7,223 nucleotides of DNA from positions 1-7,223 of the forward strand of contig JANLWK010000410.1 of assembly GCA_031364505.1 (NCBI GenBank). The letters are read 5' to 3'. The DNA is from JANLWK01 sp031364505 (GTDB lineage Bacteria; Eisenbacteria; RBG-16-71-46). Each line of letters begins with the position of its first letter. The stretch's first letter is position 1. Of the stretch, positions 5,847 through 7,223 are shown one piece after another. Below the pieces are notes generated by a model that saw nothing but the letters and a program-made list of their open reading frames with translations, was not told where the DNA came from and did no database searches. The translations under genes and the position numbers were made by a program.

Positions 5847-6229
5847 GGCTGGAACACGGTGTCGGGCTCGTCGCCGTTCGCGAGAGCGAGCTTGCGCAAC
5901 GTGCGGCCGTTGTCGAGCCGGCCGTCCAGCTCCCCGGCGATCTGCTTCACGTCGGCGTCGGTGAGACGCGCCCCGTAACGCTCCCGCACGGCGGCGGCGA
6001 GTGCCAGCGCCTCGGCTGACGGGCCCTTGTCGGCGGCCGCGGTGTCCGGCAGCGCGGGTGTGGACGCCGCGGGAGTCACCGCGGATGGCGTCGGACCCTG
6101 CGCGCTCGCGAGCAGCGGGCGCGACACGGCGGAACCGGCGCCCGCGAGCCCCATCAGCATGAGGAAGCGCCGCCGGGCGAGAGCAACTCGCGATCGAGCG
6201 CCACGGACGTTCGAATCGGCATCGGGCAT
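5843..6229 (-). CDS. Small Tat-signal protein of unknown function, coupled to amidase
   Basis: The ATG at 6229 is chosen because a clear GGGAGG Shine-Dalgarno precedes it, giving 128 residues; longer in-frame starts run into the SURF1 coding region. Residues 18-24 (ARRRFLM) fit the twin-arginine S/T-R-R-x-F-L-K pattern. A hydrophobic stretch at 23-35 follows, with a likely signal peptidase site after Ala43 (ASA-Q). A low-complexity Ala/Pro/Thr linker to about residue 70 leads to a roughly 55-residue helical domain ending NGDEPDTVFQP. From memory, similar short proteins ending in a DEPD-x-VF motif occur beside amidases or oxidoreductases, but I cannot name the family. The overlap with the amidase start suggests the two are made together. 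An exported partner for an enzyme with no visible signal is unexplained, unless the pair is exported as a complex. Confidence 0.8.
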   Translation of the reverse strand: MPDADSNVRGARSRVALARRRFLMLMGLAGAGSAVSRPLLASAQGPTPSAVTPAASTPALPDTAAADKGPSAEALALAAAVRERYGARLTDADVKQIAGELDGRLDNGRTLRKLALANGDEPDTVFQP

Positions 6230-6258
6230 GCGGGCCCTCCCGGAATCAAACCGCTCGC

Positions 6259-7050
6259 TCACGATCCGCGCGTCGCCTGCGGCGCCGGGCCTCGCGCGCC
6301 GCGGATCGCGAGCGCCAGGGATCCGGCGAGCAGGATTACCGCGAACGCGAACCACTGTACCGCATAGCCGAGGTGCATGATCTCCGGGTAGGGCCGCGGC
6401 GGTTCGCGCACCGGCAGCCCGGCCCGAGCGTCGCCGGGCAGCTCCGTGATCATGAGGTCCGCGAGCCGCGGGCCGAGCCGGCGGCGCAGCGCCGTGGCGC
6501 CGAGGCTCGCGACCGACAGCACGGTGTCGGTGCCGGCCCCTAGGGCAAGAACGAGCGTGCGCACCGGGAGCGCCGGGTCGCCGGCCGGAATCGTGGCGGC
6601 CAGCCCGGTCACCTCGCGCACGTCTGCCGCCGAGTAGCGGCGCGGATCGGCGGTCACGGCGTCATCGGCGCCGACCCATCCGCGGTCGATCAGCACGTCG
6701 CGCGTGCCGCCGTCCGGCACGAACGGCGTGAGCACGTGAACGCCGGGCGTGCCGTCGTGGAACTGCCCGGCCAGCAGCACGTGGCGGTGCTCGTCGAAGC
6801 GGCCGCGCACGCGCACGCGACGCCGGCGCAGCGAGTCCGCGAGGCCTGCGTCCGCGGCCAGGTCCGCCGGCGGCCGCGCGAGCATCTCGCGCATCGCGGT
6901 GTTGAGCGCCCGGCGCTCGTGGTAGCGCCCGAGCTGCCACACGCCGAGCCGCACGCAGCACGCCGTGAGCGCCACGACGAAGCAGGCGATCGCGATTCCG
7001 CGCGGCCCGAGCAGCCGGCTCGCGAGCACTCGCCGTGACGCCGGGCTCAC
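6259..7050 (-). CDS. SURF1 family cytochrome c oxidase assembly protein
   Basis: SURF1 proteins assist assembly of heme-copper cytochrome c oxidase, probably in heme a handling, at the inner membrane. With the GTG start at 7050 the protein is 263 residues, normal for the family. The topology is as expected: an N-terminal span at about 17-33 followed by LGVWQLGRYHERRAL (35-49, the conserved LGxWQ-x-x-R), a periplasmic domain with VRGRF (81-85) and DRGWV (122-126), and a C-terminal span led by HLGYAVQWFAFA (226-237), a family hallmark. The start is uncertain. An ORF open farther upstream runs into the CDGSH gene and is rejected; GTG 7050 leaves 8 nt after the CDGSH stop. It is probably cotranscribed with that gene and, 29 nt on, with the Tat-signal protein. 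No other oxidase genes are visible here. Confidence 0.9.
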   Translation of the reverse strand: MSPASRRVLASRLLGPRGIAIACFVVALTACCVRLGVWQLGRYHERRALNTAMREMLARPPADLAADAGLADSLRRRRVRVRGRFDEHRHVLLAGQFHDGTPGVHVLTPFVPDGGTRDVLIDRGWVGADDAVTADPRRYSAADVREVTGLAATIPAGDPALPVRTLVLALGAGTDTVLSVASLGATALRRRLGPRLADLMITELPGDARAGLPVREPPRPYPEIMHLGYAVQWFAFAVILLAGSLALAIRGARGPAPQATRGS

Positions 7051-7058
7051 GGAACCGC

Positions 7059-7223
7059 TCAGCCCGCGGGCTTGGGCGCCGGCGGCGGCAGGTCGAAGGC
7101 CACGATCGTGGACTCGAACGCGCACGTCTTGTGGCTGGCGTCGCAGAACGGCTTGTTCTTCGACTGGCCGCAGCGGCACAGCGTCACGCGCGTACGGCCG
7201 GCGAGCCCGAACGGCGTGCCGTT
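7059..7223 (-). CDS. CDGSH iron-sulfur domain protein (N-terminus outside window)
   Basis: The last 54 residues and the TGA of a minus-strand gene are visible. They contain the [2Fe-2S]-binding CDGSH/mitoNEET motif: TLCRCGQSKNKPFCDASHK, with ligands Cys, Cys, Cys and His in the CxC-x-S-x-x-x-P-F-C-D-x-x-H order. The usual CDGSH box reads CDASH here, a mild variant that keeps all ligands. A Pro/Ala-rich tail (LPPPAPKPAG) follows. Bacterial members are small, about 60-100 residues, so perhaps 20-40 residues are missing. The family is linked to redox or iron-sulfur handling; no specific role can be assigned. It precedes SURF1 by 8 nt and is likely in the same transcript. Confidence 0.88.
   Translation of the reverse strand, partial: NGTPFGLAGRTRVTLCRCGQSKNKPFCDASHKTCAFESTIVAFDLPPPAPKPAG

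Overview
The window is GC-rich chromosomal DNA (clearly well above 60% G+C by eye, with strong G/C bias at third codon positions) from a bacterium. SURF1, a cytochrome c oxidase assembly factor, points to an aerobic respirer. The gene mix (PqqD-M50-HlyD fusion, Tat-signal small protein beside an amidase, CDGSH protein) would suit an environmental Acidobacteriota- or Gemmatimonadota-like organism. That placement is a guess; no taxonomic marker is present.

Plus-strand half (2..4007). The window opens inside a gene for an extreme low-complexity Gly/Ser/Thr/Lys protein. It has an unbroken run of Gly-X-Y triplets without proline, then Lys-rich GGGSK-type pentapeptides. A strong hairpin (419..452) follows its stop. 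Next come a large fusion protein (PqqD-like domain, M50 site-2-protease-type membrane core with HEFAH, HlyD-like periplasmic adaptor) and, 4 nt later, an unrecognised 335-residue protein with a ParB/sulfiredoxin-like NNGSHR motif. I read these three as a possible export or maturation cassette in which the Gly-rich protein is the cargo. This is inference from domains and adjacency; no function is proven here.

Junction (4004..4433). The plus cassette converges with a minus-strand gene for a 66-residue single-span membrane protein. The two stop codons share one CTAG. The small gene has a strong Shine-Dalgarno sequence that sits in the loop of a perfect 7-bp hairpin, and a second perfect hairpin lies farther up its leader.

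Minus-strand half (4434..7223, transcribed right to left). In order these are the C-terminal part of a CDGSH iron-sulfur protein, SURF1, a small Tat-signal protein of unknown function, and an amidase-signature enzyme whose start overlaps the preceding stop. Spacing is tight throughout (8 nt, 29 nt, overlap), so one transcript is plausible. The only gene-free stretches are 392..532 and 4205..4433, both described below.
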